This document shows positions 16,940-25,143 of a DNA stretch of 64,000 nucleotides, in pieces. The position numbers were made by a program, and so were the translations under genes. This stretch comes from Streptomyces calvus (lineage in GTDB: Bacteria; Actinomycetota; Actinomycetes; Streptomycetales; Streptomycetaceae), in contig NZ_VCNP01000058.1 in the NCBI RefSeq assembly GCF_006782915.1, positions 1 to 64,000 on the forward strand, read 5' to 3'. Below the pieces are notes generated by a model. It worked only from the letters and a program-made list of their open reading frames with translations. It did no database searches and was not told the origin of the DNA. The first letter of the stretch is position 1. Each line of letters begins with the position of its first letter.

Positions 16940-16953
16940 TCGAAGCGCTTCAC
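16940..16953. promoter_or_regulatory. Operator-like 14-mer, copy 2 (upstream of the importer operon)
   Basis: TCGAAGCGCTTCAC, 65 nt before the binding-protein start in the 293-nt divergent region. The match with copy 1 extends beyond the palindromic core to all 14 bases in inverted orientation, 313 bp apart. An AT-rich stretch at 16868-16894 (GTATTAGTAATCAGGC and on) between the copies may hold the divergent promoters. Confidence 0.6.
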
Positions 16954-17017
16954 CAGTCTTCCGAAAGAGCCACCGGCCCGGCACACGCCGTGCCGGTCCC
17001 ACACAAGGGCACCCACC

Positions 17018-18277
17018 GTGACAGCACATCCCCCGGTTGCCGCACACCGCGCGCGTGGACGCTCGCGCGGAGCCGTCACGTCGTTCGCAGCCGTCCTGGT
17101 CCTCGTTCCCGGAGCGGCCCTGACCGGCTGCGCACAGCAGCGCGACAGCGACGTGTACACCGTGATGAACTCCTCGACCGACGAGACGTACCACCGCTGG
17201 GACGCCGAGGCGATGGCCCGCTGCGGCAAGCAGTTGGGGGTGACCATCGAGCAGCAGAGCGTCCCCGCGGCGCAGGTGATGACCAAGGCGCTGCGCATGG
17301 CCTCCTCCAAGTCGCTGCCGGACATCGTCCAGTTCGACGCCTCCGAGATGCCGACCTTCGCCGAGGCCGGCGGACTCGTCGACCTGCGCACCCTGGGCCT
17401 GAGCACCGACGACGTCCCCGAGGGCATCGTCGACTTCGGCTCGTACAAGGGCACGTACTACGGCGCGGCCCGCTCCGTGAACACGCTCGCCCTCTTCTAC
17501 AACAAGGACATCCTGGACGAGGCGGGTGTACGGGTCCCCACCACCTGGGAGGAACTGCGCCGGACGGCGAAGCAGCTGACCCAGGGCAAGCGGTACGGCC
17601 TGGCGCTCAGCGCGGGCGGAGCCGAGGACGGCGTCTTCCAGTTCACGCCGTTCATGTGGTCCAACGGCGGTGACGAGACGGACCTGGACAGCCCGCAGGT
17701 CGTCGGGGCGCTCGACTTCTGGAAGGCACTCCTCCAGGACGGTTCGCTGTCCAAGTCCACGGTCAACTGGACGCAGGCCGACGTCAACGACCAGTTCATG
17801 GCGGGCAACGCCGCCATGATGATCAACGGCCCGTGGCAGGTGGAGACCCTCAACACCAAGAAGTCGCTGCACTGGGAGATCGCGCGGATCCCCGTTCCCG
17901 AGGCCGGCGCCGATTCGGTGGGACCGCTCGGCGGAGCGGTGCTCACCGTGCCCCGCACCGGTGACGCCGAACGCGAGAAGACGGCCGGCCGGATCGTCGC
18001 CTGCCTGGCCGGCGAGAAGGAACAGCTCACCTACGCCCTGAACAGCTGGATGGTCCCGGCCAACGAGAAGGCCGCCGCCGAGTGGCGCACACAGGTGCCC
18101 GAACTGGACGCGCTGGCCGACCAGGTCGCCGCCGCCCGCTCCCGCACCGCCAAGCTCGGCGCCGGCTGGTCGGGCGTCTCGCTCGCCCTGCAGAGCGCCT
18201 TCCAGTCCGCACTGACCGGCCAGTCCAGCGAGGCCGCCCTGCAGCGCGCCCAGCGGCGCGCCACGAGCGGGAACTGA
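17018..18277 (+). CDS. Sugar ABC transporter substrate-binding lipoprotein
   Basis: 419 residues. A long charged N-region precedes a hydrophobic segment (SFAAVLVLVPGAALTGC) ending in lipobox LTGC, so the protein is membrane-anchored outside. Family 1 solute-binding features include KSLPDIVQFDASEMPTFAEAGGLVDL, TYYGAARSVNTLALFYNKDIL, VPTTWEELRRTAKQL and MAGNAAMMINGPWQVE. The GTG at 17018 has AAGGG upstream. The order binding protein, permease, permease, GH1 resembles cebEFG-bglC, but the nearby operator lacks the CebR sequence I recall (TGGGAGCGCTCCCA). With GH31 opposite, a xyloglucan- or cello-oligosaccharide ligand is likely. Confidence 0.92.
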   Translation: MTAHPPVAAHRARGRSRGAVTSFAAVLVLVPGAALTGCAQQRDSDVYTVMNSSTDETYHRWDAEAMARCGKQLGVTIEQQSVPAAQVMTKALRMASSKSLPDIVQFDASEMPTFAEAGGLVDLRTLGLSTDDVPEGIVDFGSYKGTYYGAARSVNTLALFYNKDILDEAGVRVPTTWEELRRTAKQLTQGKRYGLALSAGGAEDGVFQFTPFMWSNGGDETDLDSPQVVGALDFWKALLQDGSLSKSTVNWTQADVNDQFMAGNAAMMINGPWQVETLNTKKSLHWEIARIPVPEAGADSVGPLGGAVLTVPRTGDAEREKTAGRIVACLAGEKEQLTYALNSWMVPANEKAAAEWRTQVPELDALADQVAAARSRTAKLGAGWSGVSLALQSAFQSALTGQSSEAALQRAQRRATSGN

Positions 18278-18288
18278 GGTACGCGCCC

Positions 18289-19242
18289 ATGACCACCTCC
18301 ACCGTCACCGCCGCGACGTCCGCGACGACGCCCGGACCGTCCGCCGCGCCGGACCCCGCCCGCACCCGCCTGCGGCGCCGCGTCGCCCGCTGGGGCTTCG
18401 TCGCCCCCGCCGTCGTCTTCATGCTGCTGTTCTTCGGCTACCCGCTCGTCCGCAACGTCCTGATGAGCTTCCAGCACTACACGCCAAAGACGTTCTTCAC
18501 CGGCGAGGCCCCCTTCAACGGCACCGACAACTGGTCGTCCGTCTTCCAGGACGTCCTGTTCGGCAAGGCCCTGTGGCACACCCTCGTCTTCACCGCCGGC
18601 TCCCTGCTCGGCCAGTTCTGCATCGGCCTCGCCCTCGCCGTCTTCTTCAACCGCAGGTTCCCCCTGAACGGTGTCCTGCGCTCGCTGATCCTGCTGCCCT
18701 GGCTGGTGCCCATGGTGGTGTCCGGCATCGTCTGGCGCCGCATCCTCGACCAGGACACCGGCGTGCTGAACACCTTCCTCGGCACGCTCGGCCTGGACGG
18801 CGACACCCCGTGGCTGACCAGCCCCGACATGGCACTGCTCTCGGTGATCCTGGTCAACATCTGGATCGGCATCCCGTTCAACATGGTCATCCTGTACGGC
18901 GGTCTCCAGGAGATCCCCAAGGAGCTGTACGAGGCGGCCGCCCTGGACGGCGCCTCGGCCTGGCGTACCTTCCGCTCCATCACGCTGCCGCTGCTCAAGC
19001 CGGTGATCACGGTGGTCCTGGTGCTCGGCTTCATGTCGACGGTGAAGATCCTCGACCTGATCCTCGCCCTCACCGACGGCGGCCCCGCCGACGCCACCCA
19101 GACCCTGGGCACGCTCACCTACCAGAACTCCTTCGTGGAACTGGACTTCGGCGCCGGCGCGGTCGTCGGCAACGTGCTCATCATCGTCTCCGCGGTGTTC
19201 GCGGTGTTCTACCTGCGGGCCAACCGCACCGAGGGGAAGTGA
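18289..19242 (+). CDS. Sugar ABC transporter permease, MalF type
   Basis: 317 residues. After a Thr/Ala/Pro-rich cytoplasmic N-terminus comes the first membrane segment GFVAPAVVFMLLFFGYPLV and about five more. The EAA loop is EAAALDGASAWRTFRSITLP, and the late segment STVKILDLILALTDGGPADATQTLGTLTYQ is typical of this subunit. The ATG at 18289 is 11 nt after the binding-protein stop, with GAGG overlapping that stop. It is the channel half that pairs with the next gene product. Confidence 0.93.
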   Translation: MTTSTVTAATSATTPGPSAAPDPARTRLRRRVARWGFVAPAVVFMLLFFGYPLVRNVLMSFQHYTPKTFFTGEAPFNGTDNWSSVFQDVLFGKALWHTLVFTAGSLLGQFCIGLALAVFFNRRFPLNGVLRSLILLPWLVPMVVSGIVWRRILDQDTGVLNTFLGTLGLDGDTPWLTSPDMALLSVILVNIWIGIPFNMVILYGGLQEIPKELYEAAALDGASAWRTFRSITLPLLKPVITVVLVLGFMSTVKILDLILALTDGGPADATQTLGTLTYQNSFVELDFGAGAVVGNVLIIVSAVFAVFYLRANRTEGK

Positions 19243-19247
19243 CCGAC

Positions 19248-20075
19248 ATGGCCGCCCACGTGCCCACCGCCGCCCGGCGCCGCTGGGGCTCCACCGTCGC
19301 CGGTGTCCTCGTCCTCGGCGTGATGCTCTTCCCGCTGTACTGGATGCTCAACACCGCGCTCCAGCCCGAGTCGGGCCTGCTCCAGGTCGACCCGGTGCCC
19401 GACGGCCTGGACCTGTCCGGCTTCACCAAGGCCCTCGACGACCAGGGCGGCCACCTGCTGACCTCCCTGGTGGTCTCCTTCGGCGCCGTCGCGATCTGCC
19501 TGGCGATCTCCGCCCCGGCCGCCTACGGACTGGCCCGGTTCGGGCTGCGCGGCTCGCGCACCATCGTCTTCGGCACGCTCATCACGCAGATGGTGCCGGG
19601 CATCGTCATCGCCAACGCCCTCTACAACTCCTACGTCGATCTCGGCCTGGTGAACTCCTACGTCGGCCTGATGCTCGCGGACGCCTCGCTCGGCATCCCG
19701 TTCTCCATCGTGCTGATGCGCTCCTTCATGGTGTCCATCCCGGGTGAGGTCGTCGAGGCGGCGGAGATCGACGGCGCCGGGCCGGTACGGACGTTCCTGC
19801 GGGTGGTGTTGCCGATGAGCCGCAACTCCCTCATCACGTCCGGGCTGTTCGCGTTCCTGTTCTCGTGGAGCGACTTCATGTTCGCGCTCACCCTGAACAC
19901 CACGGACGACGTCAAGCCGATCACGCTGGGCATCTACCAGTACATCGGCGCCCACGTCGGCGACTGGGGCTCGGTGATGGCCGCGTCCGTGCTCTCCGCC
20001 GTCCCCGCCGCGATCCTGCTCGTCCTCGCCCAGAAGTACATCGCCGCCGGCATCACCGGCGGCTCCGTCAAGTGA
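19248..20075 (+). CDS. Sugar ABC transporter permease, MalG type
   Basis: 275 residues with about six membrane segments; the EAA loop reads EAAEIDGAGPVRTFLRVVLP and the C-terminus VLAQKYIAAGITGGSVK. The ATG at 19248 is 5 nt after the stop of the partner permease, and its ribosome binding site AGGGGAAG overlaps that gene's end, so coupling is likely. No ATPase is encoded in the operon. Confidence 0.93.
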   Translation: MAAHVPTAARRRWGSTVAGVLVLGVMLFPLYWMLNTALQPESGLLQVDPVPDGLDLSGFTKALDDQGGHLLTSLVVSFGAVAICLAISAPAAYGLARFGLRGSRTIVFGTLITQMVPGIVIANALYNSYVDLGLVNSYVGLMLADASLGIPFSIVLMRSFMVSIPGEVVEAAEIDGAGPVRTFLRVVLPMSRNSLITSGLFAFLFSWSDFMFALTLNTTDDVKPITLGIYQYIGAHVGDWGSVMAASVLSAVPAAILLVLAQKYIAAGITGGSVK

Positions 20076-20106
20076 TCACCGCACGCACCGAGATGGACCG
20101 ATCCGC

Positions 20107-21486
20107 ATGAGTGACTTCCCCCGTTTCCCGCCCGGCTTCGTGTTCGGCGCCGCGACCGCCTCGTACCAGATCGAGGGCGCGGCGTACGAGGACGGCCGCG
20201 GCCCGTCCATCTGGGACACCTACAGCCACACCCCGGGCCTGGTCGCGAACGGCGACACCGGTGACGTGGCCTGCGACCACTACCACCGCTACCCCGAGGA
20301 CGTGGCCCTGCTCAAGGACCTCGGCGTCGGCTCGTACCGCTTCTCGATCGCCTGGCCGCGCATCGTGCCCGACGGCACCGGACCGGTGAACCCCAAGGGC
20401 CTGGACTTCTACTCCCGTCTGGTCGACGAGCTCCTCGCCGCGGGCATCGAGCCGGCCGCCACCCTCTACCACTGGGACCTGCCGCAGGGCCTCGAGGACC
20501 GGGGCGGCTGGCGGGTGCGGGAGACCGCGGAGCGGTTCGCCGAGTACACGGCCGTCGTCGCGGCGCGTCTCGGTGACCGCGTTCCGCGCTGGATCACCCT
20601 CAACGAGCCGTGGTGCAGCGCCTTCCTCGGCTACTCCGTCGGCCGGCACGCCCCGGGCGCCCGCGAGGGCCGGGGCGCCCTCGCCGCGGCCCACCACCTG
20701 CTCGTCGGCCACGGGCTGGCCGTGCAGGCGCTGCGGGACGCCGGAGTCCGGGAGGTGGGCATCACCCTCAACCTCGACCACCACCTGCCCGCGACCGGCT
20801 CCGCCGCCGACCGGGACGCCGTCGTACGCGCCGACACGCTGCACAACCTGGTGTGGACGGAGCCGATCCTCGCCGGGCGCTATCCGGACACCGAGGAGGA
20901 CACCTGGGGTGAGCTGATCACCGGGCAGGACTTCCGCCGGGACGGCGACCTGGAGCTGATCCACCGGCCGCTGGACTTCCTCGGCGTCAACTACTACCGG
21001 CCGATCGTCGTCGCCGACGCCCCGTACCGGGAGAGCGACCCGGCCCGGCGCGTGGCCACCGACAACCGCTACGCCGAGACGGCCATGCCCGGCGTCCGGC
21101 ACACCGCGATGGGCTGGCCGGTGGCTCCCGAGACCTTCACCGGCCTCCTGGTGGACCTGAAGGAGCAGTACGGCGACGCCCTGCCGCCCGTCCACATCAC
21201 CGAGAACGGCTCCGCCGAGGACGACGAGGCGGGGCCCGACGGGACCGTGCACGACACCGACCGCGTGAGCTATCTGCGCGACCACCTCACCGCGCTGCGG
21301 GCCGCGATCGACGCCGGGGTCGACGTGCGCGGCTACTACGTGTGGTCGCTGCTCGACAACTTCGAGTGGGCCTTCGGCTACGACAAGCGCTTCGGCATCG
21401 TCCGCGTCGACTACGCCACCCAGCGGCGCATCCCGAAGGACAGCTACCACTGGTACCGGAGGATGATCGCCGCCCAGCGGCCCTGA
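20107..21486 (+). CDS. GH1 beta-glucosidase
   Basis: 459 residues, the usual size for the family, without signal peptide, hence cytoplasmic. Signature segments: FVFGAATASYQIEGA, acid/base TLNEPW (Glu about 167), FLGVNYY, nucleophile ITENGS (Glu about 366) and YVWSLLDNFEWAFGYDKRFG. It hydrolyses imported cello-oligosaccharides or xyloglucan oligosaccharides already trimmed by the divergent alpha-xylosidase. It is the last gene of the binding protein-permease-permease operon, 31 nt after the permease stop. Its stop faces the phosphatase gene 18 nt away. Confidence 0.94.
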   Translation: MSDFPRFPPGFVFGAATASYQIEGAAYEDGRGPSIWDTYSHTPGLVANGDTGDVACDHYHRYPEDVALLKDLGVGSYRFSIAWPRIVPDGTGPVNPKGLDFYSRLVDELLAAGIEPAATLYHWDLPQGLEDRGGWRVRETAERFAEYTAVVAARLGDRVPRWITLNEPWCSAFLGYSVGRHAPGAREGRGALAAAHHLLVGHGLAVQALRDAGVREVGITLNLDHHLPATGSAADRDAVVRADTLHNLVWTEPILAGRYPDTEEDTWGELITGQDFRRDGDLELIHRPLDFLGVNYYRPIVVADAPYRESDPARRVATDNRYAETAMPGVRHTAMGWPVAPETFTGLLVDLKEQYGDALPPVHITENGSAEDDEAGPDGTVHDTDRVSYLRDHLTALRAAIDAGVDVRGYYVWSLLDNFEWAFGYDKRFGIVRVDYATQRRIPKDSYHWYRRMIAAQRP

Positions 21487-21504
21487 CGCGGCGGGGCCGC
21501 CGGC

Positions 21505-22773
21505 TCAGGCGGCGCCCTCCCGGTCGTCGAGGGCGTCGCCGCCGGACCGCTCCGGCGGGTCGGGGAGCGGGGTGACCTCGGGGCTCGCGGCCGGGACCGA
21601 CGCGTCGTCGGGCCCGGCAACGGCGGGCACGGCACGTGCCGCGGCGACGGGCTTGCGCACCAGCAGCAGCGCCGCGTCGTCGTGCAGCCGGCCGCCCACG
21701 TGGTCCAGCAGCTCCTCGTGGAGCGCCGCGAGGGTACGGGCCGGATCGTCGCACAGGTGCCGGGCCAGGCCGTCGGCCAGCGGGTAGAACGCACGGCCGG
21801 CGTCGCGGGCCTCCGTGACACCGTCGGTGTAGAGCAGCAGCTGGTCGCCCTCGTCGAAGGGCACCACCTGGAGGCTGGGCGACTCGCCGGACAGCGCCCG
21901 CAGGCCCAGGGGCGGCGCGGGACGGACGGGGTCCACCGCCACCACGCCGGCGCCGCGCACCATCAGCGGCGGCGCGTGGCCGCAGTTGACCACCTCCAGG
22001 CGCCCGGGCTCCGGGCAGCCGGCGACCACGGCGGTGACGAAGTCGTCGTAGCCGAGGTTGCGGGCCAGGCTGCGCTCGATGCGGCAGACGACGTCCAGGA
22101 GGTCCGGTTCGTCGTAGGCGGCCTCCCGGAAGACGCCGAGCACCAGCGCGGCCGTGCCCACGGCCGGCAGTCCCTTGCCGCGGACGTCACCGACGATCAT
22201 GCGGATTCCGTACGGGGTGGGGATGAGCGCGTAGAGGTCGCCGCCGATGCGGGCCTCGGCCGCCGCGGCGCTGTAGTGGACGGCCACCTGGAACGGGCCG
22301 ACGGTCTCCGGCACCGGCTTGAGCAGGGCGTGCTGCGCGGTCTCCGCGACGGAGCGCACGGCGGCCAGCACCCGCTCGCGGCGTCCGCGCAGGGCGCTGG
22401 CGAGCGCGCCGGCCGCGGCGACCGTCACCAGCGCGGTGAGCACGACCGCCAGCTCCGAGGCGGGCATGCCGTGCCGGACGCCGATTCCCGCGCCGAGGAG
22501 CGAGGCCAGCAGTCCGACACCGAGGACGCCGAGAGGGCGGCTGGTGGCCGCGGCGAGCGCCGGTCCGGCCGCGAGCAGCGGCAGCCAGATCTTCCCGGGT
22601 CCGCCGAGGAGGTCGACGAACACGACGGCGAGGATGATCACCAGGGGCAGGGCGGGCGTTCCTGCCGCGCAGTGCGCGACGGCCCGTGCGCCGGGTGTGG
22701 ACGGATGGCCCACCCCCCGCTTGTGCTGTCGAAACGGCCAATGGTCGCGACCATGCTGACGGGCCTGACTCAT
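21505..22773 (-). CDS. Membrane PP2C-type (SpoIIE-domain) protein phosphatase
   Basis: 422 residues from the ATG at 22773 (MSQARQHGRDHW); a GTG at 22794 in frame is an alternative start. About three to four hydrophobic segments (PLVIILAVVFVDLLGG, WLPLLAAGPALAAATSRPLG, LGVGLLASLLGAGIG, ELAVVLTALVTVAAAG) are followed by a cytosolic SpoIIE-like phosphatase domain. Metal-binding acids are visible in RIGGDLYAL, MIVGDVRGKG, LLLYTDGVTEARD and LHDDAALLLV. Such enzymes dephosphorylate anti-anti-sigma factors. No sigma or anti-sigma gene is adjacent, so its partner is unknown. It lies downstream of the IclR gene on the same strand with a 169-nt gap. Confidence 0.92.
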   Translation of the reverse strand: MSQARQHGRDHWPFRQHKRGVGHPSTPGARAVAHCAAGTPALPLVIILAVVFVDLLGGPGKIWLPLLAAGPALAAATSRPLGVLGVGLLASLLGAGIGVRHGMPASELAVVLTALVTVAAAGALASALRGRRERVLAAVRSVAETAQHALLKPVPETVGPFQVAVHYSAAAAEARIGGDLYALIPTPYGIRMIVGDVRGKGLPAVGTAALVLGVFREAAYDEPDLLDVVCRIERSLARNLGYDDFVTAVVAGCPEPGRLEVVNCGHAPPLMVRGAGVVAVDPVRPAPPLGLRALSGESPSLQVVPFDEGDQLLLYTDGVTEARDAGRAFYPLADGLARHLCDDPARTLAALHEELLDHVGGRLHDDAALLLVRKPVAAARAVPAVAGPDDASVPAASPEVTPLPDPPERSGGDALDDREGAA

Positions 22774-22875
22774 GTGTCGTCCGCTGTCCTTCACCTTTAC
22801 GCGGCGTACGCGTGTCCCAAAATGTCTGCTTATTCAGGAAAGGTGATCATTTCAAAGCTCACAAGGGTGCGCTTT

Positions 22876-22953
22876 TCAGATAGTGAACGACGGTCCTCGG
22901 CGCACCCCGCCTCGGATCGTGAACGAAACGGACCGGCCGGCCTCAGATAGTGA
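22876..22953. repeat. Two direct 11-bp repeats around the IclR stop codon
   Basis: TCAGATAGTGA occurs at 22876-22886 and again at 22943-22953, where it forms the IclR stop. Between them GTGAACGA also repeats (22883-22890 and 22919-22926). The copies lie upstream of the phosphatase gene on the minus strand and could be binding sites; the TCA-N5-TGA shape would suit a dimeric regulator. Function is untested. Confidence 0.4.
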
Positions 22954-23695
22954 GAGACAACCCCCTTGTCACCCGGCCTGCGGCAGGGAGGAGCCGTTCG
23001 CGGATCTCTTCCAGGCGGGAGAGCCGGTCCCTGGGCATGGACACCCCGAGCGCGCCGAGCGTGGTGCCGCTGTACACGGGCACCGCGACGCACACGGTGC
23101 CCAGGGAGTACTCCTCCAGGTCGGCGACGGCCGGAGCCAGCTCGGTGGCGTCGAGCCGGCGCAGCAGCTCCTCGGCCGTGGTGATCGTGCGGGGCGTGAG
23201 GTCGTTCAGCGGGTGCCGGGAGAGGTACTCCTGGCGCGCCGCGCCGTCCAGCTCCCGCAGCACCGACTTGCCCAGCGCGGTGGCGTGCCCGGCGTCCTCG
23301 AATCCCACCCACAGGGGTGCGCGCGGGCTGCGGGCGCTGTCGACGATGTCGGCGACACGGATCTCGCCGTCCTCGTAGAAGGTGAGGTAGGCGGCCATGG
23401 AGAGCTCGTCGCGCAGCGCGGTGAGGGCCGGCCGGACCCTGCTCAGCAGCGCCTGGCCGCGGCCCGCCGTGTGCAGGGTGCGCAGCCGGTCGCCCAGGAC
23501 GAAGGCGCCGTCGTCCAGCTTGCGCAGATACCCGTCGTGCACCAGCGTCCGCAGCAGGTGGTAGGCGGTGGCCAGGGGCAGGCCCGTCTCCCGGGCCAGC
23601 TGTTTCGCCGGCGCGCCGTTCTGGTGCGCGCTCGCCGCCTCCAGCAGCCGGAAGGCACGCTGCACGGAGCCGATGAGCGTCGGGCCGCCACCCAT
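22943..23695 (-). CDS. IclR-family transcriptional regulator
   Basis: 250 residues. The N-terminal winged helix-turn-helix is TLIGSVQRAFRLLEAASAHQNGAPAKQLARETGLPLATAYHLLRTLVHDGYL (about 6-58), followed by the IclR effector domain with GHATALGKSVL and TVCVAVPVYSGTTLGALGVSMPRDRL. The ATG at 23695 has only a weak upstream GGGGCAGG, so the start is moderately sure. The effector is unknown. The neighbours, a secreted GH16 enzyme upstream and a SpoIIE-type phosphatase downstream, do not define a pathway. Confidence 0.92.
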   Translation of the reverse strand: MGGGPTLIGSVQRAFRLLEAASAHQNGAPAKQLARETGLPLATAYHLLRTLVHDGYLRKLDDGAFVLGDRLRTLHTAGRGQALLSRVRPALTALRDELSMAAYLTFYEDGEIRVADIVDSARSPRAPLWVGFEDAGHATALGKSVLRELDGAARQEYLSRHPLNDLTPRTITTAEELLRRLDATELAPAVADLEEYSLGTVCVAVPVYSGTTLGALGVSMPRDRLSRLEEIRERLLPAAGRVTRGLSLTI

Positions 23696-23838
23696 GGGAC
23701 CAGCCTGCCCCGGCCCACCGCGGCAGGCAACAGCGGGACCCCCGTCCCGAGGCGAGGAGTCGGGTGCGCGGGATGCGGCCGGGGCCGGTGGTGCGGCCCC
23801 GGCCGGTGGGTCGCCCGCCGTGCGCGGCGGTCAGGCCG

Positions 23839-24780
23839 TCACGGCGCCGGCACCTCGTCCACGAACGACGTGCCGGCCCGGCGGTAGGCGTCGACCTTGG
23901 CGGTCACCTGCGCCGGCGTGAGGACCTGGTCCTTGACGTGCAGGACGTAGTCGACCTGCTGCCGGTACGCGCGCGGCGTGGTCGACGTCAGCCCCTCCAG
24001 GTCGATCAGCCACTGGTTGAAGTTGATCGACATGGGGCGCTCGGGCAGGTACGCGGCGTCATGGGTGGCGAAGTGCCGGCCGTCGACGTAGTAGGTGACG
24101 GCGTTGTCGTCGATGGTCAGGACCAGGTCGTGCCAGCCGGCGAAGCTCTGCCGGCTCTCGCTGTGCTGGTTGACGGCCTGCCAGGGGTCCGGGGCGTACG
24201 TCTCCCAGGAGGTGGTGAACAGGGTGCTGGACGGCTCGCCCCAGCCGCCGTTGGGCAGGTACTCGAAGTCGTACTCGGCGTAGTCGTCGGCCATCGGGGC
24301 CTTGAGGTCGTTGATGGTGAAGAAGGTCTGCACGACGCGGTCGCCGTCGGGTCCGTGCGTGGGGGCGTCGGAGAACCGCACCCGCGCCGCGTAGGTGCCG
24401 TTCCTGAACTTCATGTCCTCGGTGAGGATCTCGGTCTGGACGGTGGAGGCGCCGGTGCCCGCGGTGGAGGTCTCCAGGTTCATCACCGAGGTGCCGCCCT
24501 CGGCGCTGAAGGTGACCTTGGAGGGATCCCAGGTCGCACCGGACACGCCCGGTCCGCCGACGCCGGAGCGCACCCGCCAGCCGTGCTCGCCGAGCGCCGG
24601 GTCGGTGTGCGAGGTGTAGCCGAAGTCGTCGAACAGGGCCTGGCCGGCCAGTACGCCCGCGGGCCCGCTCGGCTCGGCGGTGGCGGTGGAGGCGGGCAGA
24701 CCGGCCAGCGCGGCGCTGCCGAGCAGGGCGGCCAGCGCGAGGGCCGTGCGGGTGCGGCGGCCGGTGGGACGAGTACTCAT
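23839..24780 (-). CDS. Secreted GH16 family glycoside hydrolase
   Basis: 313 residues. The N-terminus MSTRPTGRRTRTALALAALL...ASTATAE is a signal peptide, probably cut after ATA near residue 35. The catalytic ExDxE signature of GH16 is in DYAEYDFEYLPNGGW (Glu169, Asp171, Glu173), within the expected jelly-roll pattern (TYAARVRFSD, DLVLTIDDNAVTYYVDG, RPMSINFNQWLIDL). Members act on beta-1,3-glucans, mixed-linkage glucan or galactans; this sequence does not decide which. The ATG at 24780 has an AAAGGACC site. It is divergent from the GntR/UTRA regulator across 363 nt. Confidence 0.9.
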   Translation of the reverse strand: MSTRPTGRRTRTALALAALLGSAALAGLPASTATAEPSGPAGVLAGQALFDDFGYTSHTDPALGEHGWRVRSGVGGPGVSGATWDPSKVTFSAEGGTSVMNLETSTAGTGASTVQTEILTEDMKFRNGTYAARVRFSDAPTHGPDGDRVVQTFFTINDLKAPMADDYAEYDFEYLPNGGWGEPSSTLFTTSWETYAPDPWQAVNQHSESRQSFAGWHDLVLTIDDNAVTYYVDGRHFATHDAAYLPERPMSINFNQWLIDLEGLTSTTPRAYRQQVDYVLHVKDQVLTPAQVTAKVDAYRRAGTSFVDEVPAP

Positions 24781-25143
24781 CCGTGGTCCTTTCGCTGTGG
24801 GGGGTGGCGCACGGTGGAGCGTCGGTGCGGTGTGCGTGGTGCTGCCGTTCGCCGTGGAGCCGGCGACGAGGGGATCCGGCTCCACGGTCGTGCGCCCGCG
24901 GACGTACGGGGACGGCGGCCCGCGCACGGCCCGGGAGTTGACCAGTTGGGCCCCGGGGCCTTACCAGTCGATGTCGAACGAAGGTGGCATAGACCAATGG
25001 GGTCGTCAAGTCGCGCCGCACGGACGTGACTTGACGCTCACGCAGGGATCCCCGGGAACCGCCGGACCGGTTAGGGTCGAAGCCCCACCAGTGCCCCGGA
25101 GACCGGCCGGCCCGTCCCGTTGGCCGACGAACGAGAGGCCCGT
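24781..25143. promoter_or_regulatory. Divergent control region GH16 / GntR with a DasR-like site
   Basis: A 363-nt region without a credible gene. At 24983-24998 GGTGGCATAGACCAAT matches 11 of 16 positions of the DasR-type operator I recall (ACTGGTCTAGACCAGT). Two further ACCAGT half sites are at 24941-24946 and 24963-24968. A possible promoter is TTGACC (24938-24943), then 17 nt, then TTACCA (24961-24966), reading toward the GntR gene. These suggest control by the adjacent HutC-type regulator. Confidence 0.45.

Noticed and set aside
22830..23312. 160-codon minus-strand frame overlapping the IclR gene
   Set aside because: It lies in another frame inside a clear IclR regulator and has a composition typical of a shadow frame.
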